From positions 44,572-65,372 of the forward strand of contig NW_014578253.1 of assembly GCF_000485595.1 (NCBI RefSeq): 20,801 bases of DNA, written 5' to 3'. How positions within the stretch are numbered: the first letter of the stretch is position 1; each line of letters starts with the position of its first letter. Positions 17,148-20,801 of the stretch are shown piece after piece. This stretch comes from Priapulus caudatus (taxonomy: Eukaryota > Priapulida > Priapulimorpha > Priapulimorphida > Priapulidae). The notes under the pieces are model-generated. The model searched no databases, had not been told where the DNA came from, and was given only the letters and a program-made list of their open reading frames with translations. A program made the translations under genes and the position numbers.

Positions 17148-18590
17148 TCACTTATTCCCAAGACACCCATTTCTAACGTATACACTGAGTGGCGCGGGTA
17201 AATGTTCTTCACTGTGCTCGGTGCACGCAACACTGCGTGCAATTTGCTAAAGCGAATCTTCGTGACATTTATTTCGAGAAACTCTAGTCTGGACTCGAGC
17301 GAAACGAGCGATTTTCGTTGTTAGTTGCGTCCAAGGCAAAACAGATGTAAACAGATGTAAAGGCAACAGATATAAACAGATGTGTTTATATCTATAGGCC
17401 TTTGTTGCGCCTAACATAACACAAGACAAATGCGTGTCTGCTATTGGCGGGTTAATTTCATCATCGTCACCGTGACGTCAACGCAGCAGACGACACTTGT
17501 CGCATCACGCGTGTCGATCCACCGCAGCAGCACTCTCACTATATTGTTCTCGATAAGTTCGTCCGTAACTAGAGATGGTCAGTGGGTAACATCCGCGCTG
17601 GATTCTTTAACAAAAAAGGCGTCTGCAACGACAATGACGTCATCCCTGCACTCGGTCGCGAATATATGCTTATAACTAACTACTATACAAATTTTAGAAA
17701 ACCGTAATGAGTAATTATGCGTTTCGTTTGCATGGCATATCAGTATGAATATATACATTCGTAGAGTAACTGTTTTATACCGACCGGCTGTGCATGATGG
17801 CAGCAGACAATGTATTGCGGGCGTCTTGCTCGTGCTCGAATAGATTTTCCGATGACCGGACCGCACAGGCATATATATATTGCGTATCGTGTACATTATA
17901 CGCTACATATTTATGGGTACCCTATATTGCGTGCCACAACTTGTAAATTATTGTGTGTGCGCCATCTCCGTAGATAAAACAAAAGCAAAAAAACGCGTAG
18001 ACTAAAGCTGCGATCTATATGCAAGACCGGATACCAAAGGTATCTACTTTATTATACACGCTGGGGGTCAAATAGCGAACAGTCGGACGCGCAGCTTCAC
18101 ACGATTAACTCTTCGTCGGGTGTTCTATGCTTGGGACTATAGGCCAGGTACTAGGAGCAGGTCATGCTTGCCCGAGGAGCGTGATGCACTAAGCTGCGCG
18201 GGTTGAAGCTGTCAGGTGTAGCGATGGATGTTGAACGCAACCACGTGACTGACGCAGACTCCGAATGTCACAGCGGATCGGATTCAATCGAGTGTTTATT
18301 TTACGCGACAGTCGATTGTCATCAATATTCATGATTATCATACTTATTATATTTATCAAACATCATCATCGCCGTATTCATCGTCATCATCCTAATCATC
18401 ATCAACGTCGTCACCGATAATTTCTGTGCGTTGGGCTAAGATTTAATCCGCGTATTTCATCCGCCTGTAACGACAATTCGGGATCGATTTTCTGTAGACG
18501 ATCGTAAAGTTCCAATGTGGTTGGAACAAAATGCTTAGACTATTCCGTTACAAACAATAACGGTGTACACGCTATATGTTGCACAATTCC
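17148..18590. other. No gene recognised
   Basis: Contains short open frames (60-105 codons) on both strands without family resemblance, a small ACAGATGTAA repeat near 17340-17390 and an ATC-rich stretch at about 18360-18415. No splice-joined coding sequence could be supported. Confidence 0.3.
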
Positions 18591-18599
18591 TTGCGTTAC

Positions 18600-18641
18600 A
18601 TATATATATATATATCAGATATATATATATATATATACACA
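18600..18641. repeat. Alternating TA palindrome
   Basis: Two (TA)n runs separated by CAGA-type bases and flanked by ACA/CACA. Confidence 0.8.
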
Positions 18642-18718
18642 CAGGCAGTAGCATTCGTAAGCTGACTGTGTACTCGTGACCTTTGCCCCTCTCAAGAGCT
18701 AAGAATGCCAGAGCTAGG

Positions 18719-18787
18719 TATTATCAAGAGCGGATATTATTAGGATATGGTATTATCCGCTCTTGGTATTATTAGCTCTTGATAATA
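18719..18787. repeat. Hairpin with two alternative partners
   Basis: CAAGAGCGGATA (18725-18736) pairs perfectly with TATCCGCTCTTG (18754-18765). The overlapping TATTATCAAGAG (18719-18730) pairs perfectly with CTCTTGATAATA (18776-18787). The two pairings share the left arm and exclude each other. Confidence 0.7.
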
Positions 18788-18961
18788 ATCACACGTGATT
18801 CTGCATCGACGATAAATTTCCGTCGTAACGAGACCGATTATTTTTAGTCGTAGTTGTAGTATTAGTTGTTTTTCTCTGCTTTTTAGTTCACCGATCGATC
18901 TTGCTCCCAAGCGTGAGTATAGGTATGCTGCTTGTGGTGTTCTATGTTGTGGTGAATGGTG

Positions 18962-18992
18962 ACGGTGCGGCGGGGTGCGGCGGGGTGCGGCG
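18962..18992 (+). repeat. Three copies of a 10-bp GC-rich unit
   Basis: CGGGGTGCGG occurs twice exactly, preceded by a near copy. It lies in otherwise average sequence. Confidence 0.8.
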
Positions 18993-19231
18993 CATTCGAT
19001 CATGCAAGTAGCCTTCACTGGTTCGAACGTTCTAATAATATAACCTTTCAAGATTTTTACATTGCGTTTTAACAAAAAGATTAAGATGAATGTTTTTGGG
19101 GGACCTGACGACGTTTCAGGGCAAAAATCACGGATTCACAGATCGGTTATTCTGTCGTTTTAATTTCTAATATATAACAAAGTGTTGAGACAGGGAAAGA
19201 GGCTAATGTATGACCAGCTATTCATTGTTAT

Positions 19232-19320
19232 GAAAATGAAGCGGTGTACGAAAGCGAGGCTATACGAGAACGCGAGGCCGTGCACGAATACGACGCCATG
19301 CGCGAAAGCGAGGCTGTATA
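19232..19320 (+). repeat. 18-bp minisatellite that reads as a six-residue repeat
   Basis: Four to five units of an 18-mer such as TACGAAAGCGAGGCTATA. In one frame it reads VYESEA, IREREA, VHEYDA, MRESEA, then VYKT and a stop. The frame opens after a TGA at about 19211 without a usable start, so a gene is not claimed; it could be an exon end or a plain minisatellite. Confidence 0.6.
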
Positions 19321-19581
19321 CAAAACCTGATCTGCATGCTACACGCGGGTAACCTCAAAGAGAGAGCCGCCTATATCTCCTATTAACATTAACACCAGGA
19401 CAAATCTGTGCATTATCCTGCTCGTTTAATGTTTCACGTGTAGCCGCGTCTCATATACGAATGCTAATCGACTTCAGAAACCAACCACCCCTCCCCCGCA
19501 CCCACCCACCCCTCTACGACCTATGCATGACGCGAGTCCTAAGAGCGATTACAAGACAACCGATGCTTACGTTTTCACGAC

Positions 19582-19935
19582 GTGCTAGAATGGCTGAAGA
19601 TGTGTGAGACTGATTGCAATCTATATCACGGGCGAGTAGGTCGGTCTGAGATTCATACACCCGCCCCTTATTTCAATAGTGCCTTTTTATTTTGGTCGCG
19701 CAACGGCGTTAGATACATGGTTTTTCCGCGGATGGTGACTCCGATGTCTGACATGAATTTCAAGGTTCAACCGACAGGAATTACGGGGAGTGACGGCGGC
19801 ATCGTCAACAGCCGACGTTCGATCCTCATCGTCACGCATGGTAATCCTCTCTCCGTGTTCACTGCAGATCTGTCACTCCTCCAGCCGTTGATCTGTCACT
19901 CCGCTATGAAACAAAACGACGACGTTAGTACATAA
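19582..19935 (+). other. Unrecognised 117-residue open frame, probably not a gene
   Basis: An ATG-started frame just before the GA/GATA microsatellites. I recognise no domain, signal peptide or membrane segment, and the length is possible by chance in this composition. It is listed because it is the longest non-repetitive open frame in the right-hand 6 kb. Confidence 0.12.
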
Positions 19936-19958
19936 ATATACACAGACAGGCACGCACG

Positions 19959-19987
19959 CACACATATACATATATATATATATATAC

Positions 19988-20048
<61 letters not shown>

Positions 20049-20060
20049 GCCGAGAGAGAG
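19959..20060 (+). repeat. CA/TA then GA microsatellite
   Basis: CGCACACATATA and (TA)n pass into about 60 bp of (GA)n with a few GC interruptions. Confidence 0.9.
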
Positions 20061-20067
20061 CGCAGCG

Positions 20068-20182
20068 TAATAGATAGCTACTAGGTTGCGTAGATAGCTA
20101 GGATAGGTAGATACGATAGATAAAAGATAGATAGATAGAGTAGCATAGATAGATAGAAATAGCTAGATAGATAGATAGATAT

Positions 20183-20230
<48 letters not shown>

Positions 20231-20310
20231 TAGATAGATATAGATAGATAGGTAGATCGATATATAGATGGATGGATAGATAGATAGATAGATAGACAGA
20301 TAGATAGATG

Positions 20311-20350
<40 letters not shown>

Positions 20351-20648
20351 TAGATATAGATAGATATATAGATAGTATCAGATAGATAGGTAGATGTAGA
20401 TTACGATAAGATAAATAGAGGATGGATGGGATAGAGTAGAATAGATAGATACTATATATATAGATAGATAAGATAGATAGAAGATAGATAGATAGATAGA
20501 TCGATAGAATAGATTAGAAGATAGATGATAGATAGATAGATAGATAGACTAGATAGATAAGATAGGAGTAGATAGTATAGATATGATTAGATAGATAGAT
20601 AGATAGATAGATAGATTAGAATAGATAGTATAATGGATAGATAGAGTA
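20068..20648 (+). repeat. Long GATA tetranucleotide microsatellite
   Basis: About 580 bp of (GATA)n/(TAGA)n with many single-base interruptions and short pure runs. The bases after it (20649-20801) are unique-looking with no gene. Confidence 0.95.
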
Positions 20649-20801
20649 GCACTGAATACCACATACCTAATGGGCTGTTAAGTCTTCGGGCGGAGGGGAC
20701 ACCAGGCTTGCATGTAAGTGTTCTCAGGCTCTCTTCTCCAGGTCGGCGGCGTTCGAATCCTTTTTTTTACGAATTCAGCGGGCAGTCTAGAGCCTGGGCG
20801 G

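Noticed and set aside
20068-20648. Regularly spaced repeats considered as a CRISPR array
   Set aside because: Plain tetranucleotide microsatellite without unique spacers, in a eukaryotic genome.
20745-20760. GTTCGAATCC resembling a tRNA B box near the right edge, with a similar word reversed at 10787-10796
   Set aside because: No matching A box, acceptor stem or T-stem pairing could be drawn, so neither a tRNA nor a tRNA-derived SINE can be supported.

Overview
The window is nuclear DNA of a metazoan, most likely a marine invertebrate. It holds intron-split genes with GT-AG borders, TTAGGG-type telomere-like repeats, many short non-autonomous DNA transposons and long microsatellites. The species cannot be named. 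One dispersed repeat (15193-16300) has an architecture I associate, from memory, with mollusc, annelid and similar genomes; this is a hint only.

Only two genes can be supported, and both are assembled here exon by exon. On the minus strand, seven coding exons between 7422 and 4231 encode a 236-residue RPA-interacting protein (RPAIN family), the factor that carries replication protein A into the nucleus. On the plus strand, seven coding exons between 7706 and 13988 encode a complete 342-residue seven-WD40 protein, STRAP (serine/threonine kinase receptor-associated protein, also called UNRIP). Every exon junction keeps the frame, each has GT-AG borders, and both proteins are intact. The two genes are head to head: the ATGs are separated by 283 AT-rich bases that must contain both 5' UTRs and probably a shared promoter.

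Layout: 1-549 nothing recognised; 550-2140 a composite inverted-repeat transposon with a 10-bp target duplication; 2141-2870 AT-rich palindromes; 2938-3450 a purine tract; about 3890-4230 the 3' side of RPAIN; 4231-7422 RPAIN; 7423-7705 shared promoter; 7706-13988 STRAP; 13989-15190 its GC-rich 3' flank; 15193-16300 a dispersed repeat with 10-bp inverted ends; 16770-17147 a small TA-flanked inverted-repeat element; 17148-19960 non-coding with small repeats and hairpins; 19960-20650 GA and GATA microsatellites.

The novelty here lies in the mobile DNA rather than in a new gene system. It includes two oppositely oriented copies of one short transposon in STRAP introns 5 and 6, a hAT-like element with a second element inside it, and TTAGGG-cored foldbacks placed in the first intron of each gene on both sides of the shared promoter. 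A telomere-like CCCTAAC motif may also supply the branch point of the last STRAP intron. No CRISPR array, rRNA, convincing tRNA or transposase gene was seen.
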